Part shown: piece by piece, positions 1 to 9,700 of the stretch
How the letters are laid out: each line of letters begins with the position of its first letter
Position numbering within the stretch: the stretch's first letter is position 1
Virus record (IMG/VR): IMGVR_UViG_3300046820_002290
Coordinates: 27,973 to 91,972 of that record
From: a virus
Length of the DNA stretch: 64,000 bases
Direction: 5' to 3' (one strand)
The notes under the pieces: model-generated
What the model was told of the DNA's origin: nothing
Databases searched by the model: none
Seen by the model: only the letters and a program-made list of their open reading frames with translations
Translations under genes and position numbers: made by a program

Positions 1-1
1 T

Positions 2-2251
2 GATCAACCGATTTATTTGTCTCTGTCTACCTCTCTGACCCCGGACATTCAGCCGGCTTATGACAGCGACTTGGGGCTTTGGTATTTTCAAACTCCCTCG
101 GACCTTGTCAACACAACGGGTTTGACGGCTTACCTTGCGTGGGCCAACAGTAATGCTACCCAAGCAAATAACTACCAACTTGAAGTTATCCTTCAACCGT
201 GGGTAGACCCTTCGGATTGGAATTCTATCCGCACCCTAGACAATTTCCGAGGGGTTTGGGGGAACAAGGGAGGAGATTTACCCTTTAACTTCGTGTTTGA
301 CGCTTTGAGCATCCACGGTTTCAGCGAGCGTGATTCCGTTTATCTGCCCGACGTAACAACCTCTCTGGATTTCAACGACATCGTTAATTATATTTACTAT
401 CAAAAAACCACGATATCTGAGTTGGCCCCTGGTGCTGCTAAAGTGGGTGACCTGTGGTGGAATGACGTAACGGGTGCTTTATCTGTTTGGCTCCCAAACG
501 AGAGCGGTTGCGAAGGCTGGGTAGAAATTGACTATCGGCAACAGCCTCGCCAGACCCCGGCTCCCCAGGTTGTCTATCCCGATGTTCCCACTTTTCAAGC
601 TAACTCCGGCTCCCTTTCCGTGGGTACTGTGGTTCGGATTAATGATATCACCGGTCTAACTGTTTCTGATAATGTGATTGGGGTTCAGGGGACATTAACT
701 GCCCCCGGCAGTTTGGTGCTTCATAGGGATTCTGCCGCTCCCTACTGGACGCCAGACGAGTTCGGCTATGCCAGTGTAACTAACTTTGAGCAAGATGCGG
801 AGTTGCTTCCTTACAAGGTTCCCGTAACTATTTACGACGCAACGGGACTGGCTCCGTCCGGGTATTCATACACCGTGAACAACCTGAGCATAACTATCGG
901 AGGTGATTACGAGGTGCTTCTAATGAAGTACTACACTAACACCACTTGGGAAATCTACCCGGACTCCCTCCTGAAGTACATTGCTTACTCTGCCCTGTTT
1001 GGTTCCCCCCTGCAAGGAGAAATGTGGTGGGATTTCGCCAACTCAGACCCAAATACCCGTGCGGCGGCAATTTATTACGGGAATGCATGGATTGCTGTAA
1101 ATACTCATCCCCTGAGTGGTCCTCCGTCGCCGGTTCTCAATCTAGGTACCGTCCTTTTCTACTGTGACGGAGTTCTTGTCTCCGTGACCGGGGGAACCGG
1201 AGTCTACATGACAGACGACTATATTTTCACATTAGTTTTTGATGCGGGGGCAGGAAAGTATGACATCACTTACCAGCCACGCACCTTTGTTGGACGAGTG
1301 CAGCTACCTGCCATTACTATTTCCGACTCCCTTACAACTACTTACCGCGCAGACATTACCAACTTGGTATTTAGTGGTCTGACCTACTACATGAGCCCCA
1401 ATGTTTATAACGCAGAGACCCCCCTACGGTTATGGAAAGCCCAAGCCCTTCAGGTTGCTGAAACAGTGGCTCATCTAGAGGAAAACAACTACATTAACCC
1501 TTTGCTCGCGGATCTAAATAATGGCCCTGGTCCCGAAAACTGGGAGAAATACTTTGTGCGCCTACCTCTGGAATACGGCCGTGATGAAGCGGTGTGGCAG
1601 AAAGTTGCTCTAACATGTCAGAATTTTGGCTACTGGGGGTCTAGCGTTGAACCTGAGCAAATGCGGTGTCCTCCTGAGGATGACCTTCCGGCCATTTACG
1701 AAGAGCTCTTCCTCTACGATCAACCGGTGCCAGACTACACTTACGTTTACTCTGAACCCTACCTTTACTCTAACATTGCTTACTTCAATTCCGTAGAAAG
1801 CGGTGAGCTTCAAAACTCCGGCGTCTACCCCTCGACGGACGTTGAGTTCGATGAATTTTCAGAAGCTGAAATCATTGAGTATGAGCCCCTACACAATAGG
1901 CAGGCAGATGTCACATCGCCAGTTAATCGGGGTTACGGCGAATGGTTGGGGGAATACGTAAACGTGAACCCCTGCATTCCTTTGACAGGGTTCTTCGATA
2001 CCGATTTACTCAGTGGTGGCGTTACGCCCATCGCGGCCCCCGTTTGGGATGCTTCTATCTATAAATTTGCTCCCACTTGTGCGAACGCCAAAGAGAGCTA
2101 CGCTGTGGATGCAAACCATTATAAAATTTCTTACAGCTACTTTGTTGCTGACGCTTCTGCTGCGGAAGATCCTTTCTTTGATATTGCCCAAGAAGCCGCT
2201 TGGCGCTATCCGGTCACTCAATCAAAAACCCTGTATCTCACTCCGCGCTAA
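2..2251 (+). CDS. Large virion structural protein, 5' end outside window
   Basis: Product not recognised. The frame is open from the first bases of the window; the first possible start, a TTG at base 17, has no ribosome site before it, so I treat the gene as cut by the window edge. About 750 residues are visible. Two stretches, near bases 440-540 and 1010-1100, carry GDLWWN and GEMWWD followed by a Trp-containing strand, a small beta module that recurs in fibre proteins further along this window. The last third is acidic and Tyr-rich. It is followed directly by a GGGTAAAAC element and then by a spike-like gene, so a tail or baseplate role is likely, by inference only. Confidence 0.75.
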   Translation, partial: DQPIYLSLSTSLTPDIQPAYDSDLGLWYFQTPSDLVNTTGLTAYLAWANSNATQANNYQLEVILQPWVDPSDWNSIRTLDNFRGVWGNKGGDLPFNFVFDALSIHGFSERDSVYLPDVTTSLDFNDIVNYIYYQKTTISELAPGAAKVGDLWWNDVTGALSVWLPNESGCEGWVEIDYRQQPRQTPAPQVVYPDVPTFQANSGSLSVGTVVRINDITGLTVSDNVIGVQGTLTAPGSLVLHRDSAAPYWTPDEFGYASVTNFEQDAELLPYKVPVTIYDATGLAPSGYSYTVNNLSITIGGDYEVLLMKYYTNTTWEIYPDSLLKYIAYSALFGSPLQGEMWWDFANSDPNTRAAAIYYGNAWIAVNTHPLSGPPSPVLNLGTVLFYCDGVLVSVTGGTGVYMTDDYIFTLVFDAGAGKYDITYQPRTFVGRVQLPAITISDSLTTTYRADITNLVFSGLTYYMSPNVYNAETPLRLWKAQALQVAETVAHLEENNYINPLLADLNNGPGPENWEKYFVRLPLEYGRDEAVWQKVALTCQNFGYWGSSVEPEQMRCPPEDDLPAIYEELFLYDQPVPDYTYVYSEPYLYSNIAYFNSVESGELQNSGVYPSTDVEFDEFSEAEIIEYEPLHNRQADVTSPVNRGYGEWLGEYVNVNPCIPLTGFFDTDLLSGGVTPIAAPVWDASIYKFAPTCANAKESYAVDANHYKISYSYFVADASAAEDPFFDIAQEAAWRYPVTQSKTLYLTPR

Positions 2252-2252
2252 C

Positions 2253-2261
2253 GGGTAAAAC
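2253..2261 (+). promoter_or_regulatory. Putative late promoter element GGGTAAAAC
   Basis: Exact GGGTAAAAC one base after the preceding stop and 21 bases before the next start; TTAAA follows at the usual spacing. Promoter role is inferred from the recurrence of this element on one strand upstream of virion genes. Confidence 0.6.
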
Positions 2262-2282
2262 CCATTAAACGAAACTATCACG

Positions 2283-2585
2283 ATGGCTACTAGGCGGCGC
2301 CCTTCCGGATTCACGGAGCAAGAAAAAGAAGAAGCGGCAAGTATCTCCGAATTTCTTGACGACAGTGTGAACGAAATTCTCGAAACTCTTTCGCGCGAAG
2401 AAGATGTGGACGCCGCCCCCTTTGCCCCCTCGGAGATAATTCCGACTGAAGACGTGGGCCCTCGATTTTTGCAGGAAGTTGTCACTCCCGCAGCTCAAGA
2501 GTCAACTGACACGGTAAGCCCCCTCCTTCAACCGCCGCCAAAACGCCACCCACGCAACATCCCGAAGTTTTCTCGTTATAAGTAA
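2283..2585 (+). CDS. Small acidic protein of unknown function
   Basis: Not recognised. A 100-residue protein with a basic N-terminus (MATRRRPSG), a Glu/Asp-rich middle predicted helical and a proline-rich basic tail ending in FSRYK. It starts at the first ATG after the GGGTAAAAC element and ends two bases before the spike-like gene, so the two are very probably co-transcribed. The charge layout would suit a disordered linker or assembly factor of the baseplate, which is only a guess. No signal peptide or membrane segment is visible. Confidence 0.7.
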   Translation: MATRRRPSGFTEQEKEEAASISEFLDDSVNEILETLSREEDVDAAPFAPSEIIPTEDVGPRFLQEVVTPAAQESTDTVSPLLQPPPKRHPRNIPKFSRYK

Positions 2586-2587
2586 CT

Positions 2588-3385
2588 ATGCGCCCCCCTA
2601 AACTTCGCTCAACCCCCCTTGTCCAAAGCCTGGCTCTCTTGCAGCAACAAGCGGAAGCGAATATGAAGTTTGCCGGCTTACCTCGGGGCACATTGCGTGG
2701 AACCATTTGCGATGTAGATGATCCGGAGAATAGAGGCCGGGTTTGTGTTATTTTTGATGACATGAACCCAAATATCCCTCAAGTATCCGGAGCGGGTGAA
2801 TGGTCTAAGGAACGGGTAGGCGAAGAACCTGACCGGTCACACTGGTTGGATGTGACTCCCGCTTTCAAGGGTAGGCAGCCAAAAGGTTTGGTAGGAAAAC
2901 GAGTAAATATATCCCCGTCCAACGGCCAATACACTATGGCGTTGGCGGGAGACGTTGTTTACGATCCTCAGATGCTTGCTAATGGGGAAAAGTTAAAAAT
3001 GCCAAACAACTCGTCGATGACGAGATTGCCTATTTACACTTCGGGTGATTTACCTCCTGCGTCTGAAGAGAATCACGGGTGCATGGTTGTAGAAATGAGC
3101 GGGCCTATGGATTCAGATTGGCTGTGCGTTTGCCTGAAACGTCAGGGGTCGTATTATTGGGTTCGCCACATTGACATGGCCCACGGCCACGCAGGTGAAA
3201 ATGACGGTAAGCAAGAGGGAGTTGACACTGGCGGAGACGCCGAACAACCCGTCAATCAACAAGCTGTCTGGGACTTTGTTTTCCCTACCACGGGAGGGGA
3301 AATGCAGAAGTATTCCAAATACGGTACAAACCCTCGACCCAATCCTTTTGGAGGCGAGGCAAAATGGTACGATCCCCCTAAATAA
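2588..3385 (+). CDS. Baseplate spike / gp5-like OB-fold protein
   Basis: Probable baseplate hub or spike protein. Residues about 30-60 read LRGTICDVDDPENRGRVCV, the strand pattern of the gp5/VgrG-type OB fold, where a short loop with Asp-Pro-x-x-x-Gly-Arg-Val precedes the next strand. The following 100 residues (VGKRVNISPSNGQYTMAL) continue as beta structure, and the C-terminus is Gly/Asp-rich. At 265 residues it lacks the lysozyme insertion and the long beta-prism needle of T4 gp5. It lies in a tail/baseplate gene group, two bases after the previous gene and two before the next. Family assignment rests on motif recognition; other beta-rich tail proteins cannot be excluded. Confidence 0.55.
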   Translation: MRPPKLRSTPLVQSLALLQQQAEANMKFAGLPRGTLRGTICDVDDPENRGRVCVIFDDMNPNIPQVSGAGEWSKERVGEEPDRSHWLDVTPAFKGRQPKGLVGKRVNISPSNGQYTMALAGDVVYDPQMLANGEKLKMPNNSSMTRLPIYTSGDLPPASEENHGCMVVEMSGPMDSDWLCVCLKRQGSYYWVRHIDMAHGHAGENDGKQEGVDTGGDAEQPVNQQAVWDFVFPTTGGEMQKYSKYGTNPRPNPFGGEAKWYDPPK

Positions 3386-3387
3386 CT

Positions 3388-3633
3388 ATGAGTACACCTA
3401 CTTCCTACAGTCTAACCTACCCGGACCCTTGCACACAAGAGATTGGTTGTGGGCAAGGACCTTGTCTAGGTAAAATTTTGTTTAATCCGCGCCCGCAAAA
3501 CTTCTGCGAAGACGTTACCATCCAGAAAGATTTATATGTCGTTCCGGATTACTTATTTGTAGGAGGAGCCCGCTATAAACCAACCACAGTGGTAGCAAAT
3601 AATGGCACCTTTGTAGTACTGGCGCAAGGCTAA
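3388..3633 (+). CDS. Small structural protein, unknown
   Basis: Not recognised. An 81-residue protein rich in Tyr, Pro and Thr, with three Cys in the N-terminal half (near DPCTQEIGCGQGPC) that could bind metal or pair. The C-terminal half (YVVPDYLFVGGARYKP) looks like two beta strands. Start ATG lies two bases after the spike-like gene, and its stop TAA overlaps the next ATG by one base, so it sits in a translationally coupled tail cluster. A small baseplate or spike-tip partner is plausible but unproven. Confidence 0.65.
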   Translation: MSTPTSYSLTYPDPCTQEIGCGQGPCLGKILFNPRPQNFCEDVTIQKDLYVVPDYLFVGGARYKPTTVVANNGTFVVLAQG

Positions 3634-4454
3634 TGGCAATCCGTCGTCCCTCAATCTCATCGCCTGATTGGCTCTTTCAGGATTTCCTCTACCAAGAGGC
3701 TTCGGGTCTTGGGGGGTCCGAATTGCGCTATGTGCAAATCAAGTGGGACGGTGAGCCCTATACCCGTATATCTCAGTCCTTTGACTACAGCGACCCGCCG
3801 TATGTAGGCTCCGAGCAACGCGGTGGTAGCATTGTGGGTCAGATTGATTACGAAGTCAATGCCTCTACGCGCCTTGTCACCATTTACTCCTGGGCGGTCA
3901 ACTGGCGAGATGAGTGGCCATTGCGTCTCGGCGTTAACTATTTGGGGCAGTGTCTATATCCGGCCTCTAAGGGTTTTCAGGTCCGAGTTGCTGGTAATGA
4001 GGTTTATACGTCTGCTGGCGAAGCTCTAGAAAAACCAAATCAGTTTCCCTACGCATTCTGGGTATCGGAGCAATACGACCCCCTAACTAACCGACCCGAT
4101 GATTATTTATTGCGGTTTGGTAGAGCTCTAACAACTCAAGAAAACCCGGTCCCTATCGTCTATGGTTTTGACTCCTTTGTCCAGGTAACGGTCCCAGACA
4201 CCTACATTCTGGTAACCGTAACTTCTGCGGGGGTCAACCTTCAAACTCCTCTCTACTGGAAGGTAACCGGGGATATTACTCCCGCACTTTTAGTGAGTGG
4301 CTTCACCGAAGGTGTCCTCCTGGTGAATAGTAGCCAGGAGTTTTTGAAGCTTTCGCTCGTTCGGCCGGTCCCCACTGGTCCGACCGGAGCCATTGAGTTT
4401 TATGCTGATGCACAGTATACGACCCTTCTCGGAACGACGACAGTAACCCTGTAA
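3633..4454 (+). CDS. Tail/baseplate structural protein, unknown family
   Basis: Not recognised. The 273-residue sequence is rich in Tyr, Trp, Val and Thr and looks all-beta, with no membrane segment or signal peptide. The C-terminus (PTGPTGAIEFYADAQYTT) resembles the last strands of immunoglobulin-like or Calx-beta-like surface domains. It is joined to the previous gene by a TAATG overlap, and a GGGTAAAA element starts two bases after its stop, so it ends a transcription unit that begins with the spike-like group. A decorated baseplate or tail protein is the simplest reading. Confidence 0.7.
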   Translation: MAIRRPSISSPDWLFQDFLYQEASGLGGSELRYVQIKWDGEPYTRISQSFDYSDPPYVGSEQRGGSIVGQIDYEVNASTRLVTIYSWAVNWRDEWPLRLGVNYLGQCLYPASKGFQVRVAGNEVYTSAGEALEKPNQFPYAFWVSEQYDPLTNRPDDYLLRFGRALTTQENPVPIVYGFDSFVQVTVPDTYILVTVTSAGVNLQTPLYWKVTGDITPALLVSGFTEGVLLVNSSQEFLKLSLVRPVPTGPTGAIEFYADAQYTTLLGTTTVTL

Positions 4455-4456
4455 CC

Positions 4457-4464
4457 GGGTAAAA
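4457..4464 (+). promoter_or_regulatory. Putative late promoter element GGGTAAAA
   Basis: GGGTAAAA with TTATC downstream, two bases after the preceding stop and 25 bases before a GTG start. Role inferred from the repeated layout. Confidence 0.55.
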
Positions 4465-4489
4465 ACTGTTATCGTAAGAGCGTAGCGCG

Positions 4490-5572
4490 GTGGCGATCCC
4501 CCAAATTAAAGAGATTACGGTACCCAGCACCTCCACAGTGATGCTGTGGTTTGACGGCCCCCTAGACAGCAAAGTTCCGGTGCCGGTAGGGTGCTTTACG
4601 GTTAACTACGGCAACTACGGAGTTACTACCGTAAACTACGCCTCTGACACAATGATTACCCTGGAGCTGGACTCGTTCCTGTCCCCGTGGGACGAAGTTT
4701 TTGTCTCCTACGAACCGCCCTTAGACCTCAAGCAATGTCTGCGAGGACCGGTTCCCCCCACCGCCAACGATGTTGTCGTCAAGAGGAATGCGGTCCGAGC
4801 TTTTTATCGTGTTCCCGCACGAAACCAACTTGCGCCTGACGAGAAGACGGACGGAAGTCAGGTTCAGGCTAACTTGGGTCAGACTATTGGCGGATTTGGT
4901 TTCCCATACCAAAACCGCTCCGGCGTAATGACCGAGCACAAGTCGGACCCCAAGTCCGCTAGCCCGGATGACTTTATTGTAGCTTATGGCCTGAAGGAGG
5001 CGATTCAACTTACGAACATTGATGACGCAGCTGCTACCACGGTAAATGTGGCCAAGCTCCGGATGGCAATCCAGGACGCTAACTCGCTGATTGATAGCTA
5101 CATTGAGCAAAGTGGCAAAGCGGGAATGGTTCTCATTACCAGCAACCGTCGCCGCACCGCACTCATTATTGCTCGTTACTATCTTGACACGGTTCGTCGC
5201 CGTGAGGATGTAAAGCAAGATTACGAAACTGCGTTGAAGCAACTTGCCGCCGAAATGCAGATGACTGCTATTCGGGCAGGTAATGGCGATAGTGCGATTG
5301 ATACTCCTGCGGGCATTATGCGCTCGTGGCGTATCCCACAGCGTTACAATATGGTGTCCGGCAAAGGTTTGTCCGGCTTCGTTACCGATACTGCGGGGGA
5401 CCAAGCACCTGACTACAGGATAGGATATGGTGCCATCGGGCAAAATGACGACCAGCCCAACTGGCTGAACGGTTCCAACTACGAAGAGCTCACCGGAGGT
5501 ACTCCCCTAATCGCCGAACCAACTGATGCAGGCGGCTTACAGATCGATGGCAACCAGGGCTGGGGTCCGTGA
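4490..5572 (+). CDS. DUF1320 (Mu gp36-like) protein with N-terminal beta domain
   Basis: Probable head-tail connector or tail-completion protein. Residues about 180-262 carry the DUF1320/Mu gp36 pattern: a helix with DANSLIDSYIEQ, then a helix of RRTALIIARYYLDTVRRRED, then a Tyr-Glu-x-Ala-leading final helix (QDYETALKQLAAEM). The family is normally about 140 residues; here a beta-rich domain of about 100 residues (IPQIKEITVPSTSTVMLWF onward) precedes it and a Gly/Asn-rich tail of about 95 follows. The GTG start is chosen because the GGGTAAAA element lies 25 bases upstream. Family assignment is from motif shape, so moderate. Confidence 0.55.
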   Translation: MAIPQIKEITVPSTSTVMLWFDGPLDSKVPVPVGCFTVNYGNYGVTTVNYASDTMITLELDSFLSPWDEVFVSYEPPLDLKQCLRGPVPPTANDVVVKRNAVRAFYRVPARNQLAPDEKTDGSQVQANLGQTIGGFGFPYQNRSGVMTEHKSDPKSASPDDFIVAYGLKEAIQLTNIDDAAATTVNVAKLRMAIQDANSLIDSYIEQSGKAGMVLITSNRRRTALIIARYYLDTVRRREDVKQDYETALKQLAAEMQMTAIRAGNGDSAIDTPAGIMRSWRIPQRYNMVSGKGLSGFVTDTAGDQAPDYRIGYGAIGQNDDQPNWLNGSNYEELTGGTPLIAEPTDAGGLQIDGNQGWGP

Positions 5573-5608
5573 TTTACCTGAGTGTTTGATTGCTATATTA
5601 AAAACAAA

Positions 5609-6235
5609 ATGTTTCACACAGTATATTTATCTTTTGAGGACGGTAAAGTAGGGCGCGATTACATCGGTAAGCACAGCAGTGAGGACCCGTACGATGATTA
5701 CCTGGGGTCTTATAGAGACAAGTCCTTTGATCCGTCAGGGAAGATTATACTAGAATACGCCAAGACGGAGGAGGGTGCAGTAGAAGCGGAGGTCCGTTGG
5801 CAACAAGTTTTTAGAGTGGCGGAAGACCCTCAGTTTGCGAATCAATCTTATCAAACTAATAAGAAGTTCGTGTTAGACACTCGGGGAGAAAAACATCCAC
5901 TATTCGGTGCAAAGAGACCTGACACACGGGAGCGGAACCTTCGGGATAACCCTTCAAAAAAGCCCGAGGCAGCAGCAAAAATCGCCGAAGCTGCCCGCAG
6001 GAGGAAGGGCAAGGATTCAGAGGAAACTCGACGAAAGAAAGGGAAAAGTATAGCTAACCGGGTGAGCGAAAATCCAAACTACCAGTCAGAGTGCGGGTCT
6101 ATAGCGGCTTCTTTGAGATTTTACGATCCTGATCACCCTGAGTTAGGTGCTCAGAATGCGGGTAACTTGGTGCAGATGCAGAAACGCAGGGGATATCCAC
6201 ACGGCCCAGAAAACAGGAAGGCGGTAACCGGGTAA
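5609..6235 (+). CDS. GIY-YIG-type homing endonuclease
   Basis: Probable free-standing homing endonuclease. The N-terminus reads MFHTVYLSF...RDYIGKHS, a variant GIY-YIG core (TVY for GIY, YIG intact), followed by DDYLGS and a Glu-containing helix near residue 65. The middle is Lys/Arg/Glu-rich, as in NUMOD3-type DNA-binding linkers. The C-terminus (DPDHPELGAQNAG...PHGPENRK) matches the C-terminus of the HNH protein near 61.8 kb. The ATG is preferred over an upstream GTG because the paralogue at 57.1 kb starts at the same MFHTVY. Its stop codon is the TAA of the following GGGTAAAAC element. It separates two virion genes, as mobile endonucleases often do. Confidence 0.75.
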   Translation: MFHTVYLSFEDGKVGRDYIGKHSSEDPYDDYLGSYRDKSFDPSGKIILEYAKTEEGAVEAEVRWQQVFRVAEDPQFANQSYQTNKKFVLDTRGEKHPLFGAKRPDTRERNLRDNPSKKPEAAAKIAEAARRRKGKDSEETRRKKGKSIANRVSENPNYQSECGSIAASLRFYDPDHPELGAQNAGNLVQMQKRRGYPHGPENRKAVTG

Positions 6236-6238
6236 AAC
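6230..6238 (+). promoter_or_regulatory. Putative late promoter element overlapping a stop codon
   Basis: Exact GGGTAAAAC whose TAA is the stop of the endonuclease gene. It stands 24 bases before the next ATG. The downstream TAAC part is poor here (TAGGG). Confidence 0.5.
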
Positions 6239-6262
6239 TAGGGTGATCAACGCCTTAATGTA

Positions 6263-6733
6263 ATGGCTGCGTCTTTCCCCCCGAATCCATCGGTGGGACA
6301 ACTATATACCAGCAATGGTAGGACTTGGAAGTGGACAGGAACCCAATGGACTGCGCAAGCAGTCACCACACCAACCTCTGCACCGGTGTATGTAAGTGTC
6401 TCCCCACCACCCAACCCTATCCAAGGCTCGCTTTGGTACGACAGCAATAACTCTTATCTCAACATCTGGTATACCGACCTCAACGGCGGCGCTTGGATCT
6501 CAGTGACCCCATTCCCTGAGGACACCATCGATCAGAACGGTGGCGTCTTCCAGGGACCCATCTACGCGCAATACGAAATCCCCAACAACCCTTCCGCCTT
6601 CATCACAGTAGGCTATTTCCAAAACCAGCTTGTGGCCTACCTTACCCAGGAAGGCTATATGAGGGCTGGCAACGGCATTCAACTTGACACCAACGGTCAA
6701 ATCCTCTCCATCGACTCCGGACTTCTCGTTTAA
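6263..6733 (+). CDS. Short tail-fibre-type protein
   Basis: Probable virion fibre component of 156 residues. The N-terminus FPPNPSVGQLYTSNGRTWKW followed by TGTQW is a small module common at the start of phage tail-fibre proteins. A GSLWYDSNNSYLNIWY module near residue 52 is the same LWWD-type beta unit seen in the first gene. The C-terminus GIQLDTNGQILSIDSGLLV also recurs at the end of the 1644-residue fibre (IISIDPGLIQ). It ends four bases before the next fibre gene, so the two are probably made together. No catalytic motif is visible. Confidence 0.7.
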   Translation: MAASFPPNPSVGQLYTSNGRTWKWTGTQWTAQAVTTPTSAPVYVSVSPPPNPIQGSLWYDSNNSYLNIWYTDLNGGAWISVTPFPEDTIDQNGGVFQGPIYAQYEIPNNPSAFITVGYFQNQLVAYLTQEGYMRAGNGIQLDTNGQILSIDSGLLV

Positions 6734-6737
6734 TACC

Positions 6738-9700
6738 ATGGCACTTACCGTTCAAAACCTCCGCGCAGTTGGCACTGGTGTCGAGCCTGCGTCTCTCCTC
6801 CCCGGTCAGATTGCTTTCAACATTACCGACAAGGTCCTGTATGTTGGCGATGGTTCCAGCTTCAAGACCTCTTTCGACGGCACTCAGGTGGCCGGCGTTC
6901 CCGGCGAAGGCTGGTATGCAATGCCGATGGACTTTGCCTCCCTCGGTGACTATTATGTTGCTAACCCTGGCTACTGGGGCGACGTTCCTACCGACCAGCA
7001 AGTTTTAACCTGGAGCACCGCTCTCAATCACCCCATCTGGATCACTGGAACAGGTGGTGGCGGAAGCCAAGTTTATGTGGTGAGCAATGCGAATGTTGCG
7101 GCTGCGTCCGGCGCAACAACTAGCGACAAGATTTCAGCAGCTATTGGCGTTGCTTCTCCCGATGAGGGCAATGTCACCATCGTCACCGGTCTGCCCGACG
7201 ATGTTTACGAAGGACTTTACTTCTTTACCACTGAGTGGGTGAAGGGAGCTGCATACGCTTATCCGAGTGCCTCCGAAGTCATCTACGACAACACCGCACA
7301 CCCGACTCTGACTGCGACCGTACAGGGCGCCATCGACGACCTGGATGACGGACTGATTGCAACAACCGCAATCGCGAATACTGCAAACAGCACTGCAACT
7401 TCGGCTCTGGCTATCGCCTCCGCCGCACTGCCGAAAGCAGGCGGTACGATGACCGGAACCATCGTCGCCCAGAACATTAACGTTCAAACGAGTTACGGGG
7501 TTCAGTTTAACTCAGGAGTTAACGGAACCATTACCGGAATCAACGACTCGATCAATGCAACTTCTTCCACAATCGCTGCTTCTGGAACCGCAGTAAAAAC
7601 CGCTTACGACATTGGCGCCGCCGCTCTTGCTCGCTCTGGCGGGACGATGACCGGTGCCATCACGTTTGTCGCTGGTCAGACTTTCCCGATTTCCGGCATC
7701 CAGATTGCTTCCACCTCCCAGCTCGGCGTGGTGCAAATCGGCACTAACATCAATGTAACCGGTGGCGGCACCATTAGCGTTAACTCCGCCAGCACCTCCA
7801 CTCCTGGTATCGTTCAGCTTAACGATACTCTCTCAAGCTCTTCCGTAACAGAAGCCCTCACCGCTCGCGCTGGCGCTGACCTTCAAACCCAAATCACTTC
7901 TCTTTCCGTTGCCTCGAACATTGACCTCGGTGGTTCTCTGGATTGCACGGTTAGCCCTGGCGGCACGATCGACTCCGTTACCGCCGCCGGCACTGCGGCT
8001 GGCCTGTTCGTAGGAAACCCACTTCCTGCACCAGGGCCAGGAAACGTTGATGTCTATGTGATTGTTACCACGGGTTCTCTCTCCTTCAGTCCCACCGGGG
8101 GCGGTGGCCCTTACGCTCCCGAAAACGGCGACTGGTTCCTTTCCAATGGTACGCAATGGCAATACCTTGGCGTTGGAGCTCGCCCCTCTTATGCCTCGAC
8201 TTCTACCGCTGGCATCATTCAGCTCGGTTTCCCTGCGGACACACAGGCGGGCGTAAATAACACTCTTGCTGTTACACCTTTTACTCTACAGAGTAAAGTA
8301 TCCGACAGCACGAGTACCACAAGCTCAACCACGATTGCTTCCAGCACCGCTGTCAAGGCTGCTTACGATTTGGCAAACGCCGCTCTGCCGAAGGCAGGTG
8401 GAACGATGACCGGGGATATCACCCTGTCTGGAGCTGGGGTTGGCATCGTATTCAATGACGCCTCCACAGTTGAAGCCATTAGCGACAGCGTTGCGACCAC
8501 ATCCAGCGTAACTGCCGCTTCTAGCACAGCTGTCAAGGCTGCCTACGATTTAGCCACCACCGCAAACACAACAGCAAACGCCGCTCTACCTAAAGCAGGT
8601 GGTACCATGACAGGTGCCATCACATTTGTTGCAGGGCAAACCTTCCCGGTCTCTGGCATCCAGGATGCAACGACCGTTCAAAAAGGCGTTGTGCAAATTG
8701 GAACCAACATTGATGTTTCCTCTGGAACCATTAGCGTCAAGAGTGCCTCCACAACGCAGGCTGGCATCGTTCAACTCAACAATACAAACTCATCTACGTC
8801 AACTACACAGGCGCTTACTGCCAACCAAGGTAAGTTGCTTCAGGATCAAATCAACGCTCTTTCTACTTCCAACAACCTGACCTTTGCTGGCACAATCGAC
8901 GGTTCCACTGGCTTGATGCTCACGGTGACAACCGAGGGTGCCTCCGTTGGATTCACCGTTGGGGCGGTTCTTCCCTCGCCTTCGGCAACAATCAACGAGT
9001 ACTTTGTGATCGCCAGCGTGGCAGGCACAATGACTCCTCCTGGTGGTGTTTCCACTCAGGTTTATGTCGGTGACTGGTGGTTGGCCTCCTCGACCACTTG
9101 GACTTATATCGCCGCTGGTTTCCAGCCGCCCTACGCATCCACTACTACTCCGGGTCTGGTTCGCCTTTCCACAAACGCTGAGACGCAAACTGGAACTGAC
9201 GCTACCGAGGCCGTCACCCCTGCTTCACTCCAGAGCAAGGTTTCCGACTCCACCTCAACAACCTCCAGCACGACCATCGCGTCCAGCACCGCTGTTAAGA
9301 GTGCTTATGACTTGGCAAATGCTGCGGTGCCCAAGTCCATCTACTCGGCCCTCGGCGTCATCGCTTCCGGGACAGGCGCCGGAACTGTTGGTGGTCTAGC
9401 CCTGGGCACCACCGGTCAGTTCCTTGCTGCCAACACAGCTTGCGGTGGCGGTATTGAGTGGTGCACACTGTCACTCGCCTGCATTCCTTGCTCTGCTTTC
9501 ACAGCTGCTGGTCAACTCCTGGCTGGCACCGGGTCCAGCGCCTTTACTGCTCTCAACGTTGGCTCAAACGGTCAGTTCTTGACTGTGGATAGCACTTGCA
9601 CAGGGGGAATCAAGTGGGTAACTGCCAATGGCGCTAACATCTGCGGGTTCACCTGCGCACTCACGCCTTTCAACACTGTCATCGGTGCAACCGCTGGTGC

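Noticed and set aside
17-19. TTG as the start of the first gene
   Set aside because: No ribosome site or promoter element can be seen before it, and the frame is open to the window edge, so the gene more likely begins outside.
4721-5443. 240-residue minus-strand frame opposite the DUF1320-type gene
   Set aside because: The plus-strand frame has a recognisable domain, a promoter element and fits neighbouring spacing; the antisense frame has none of these.
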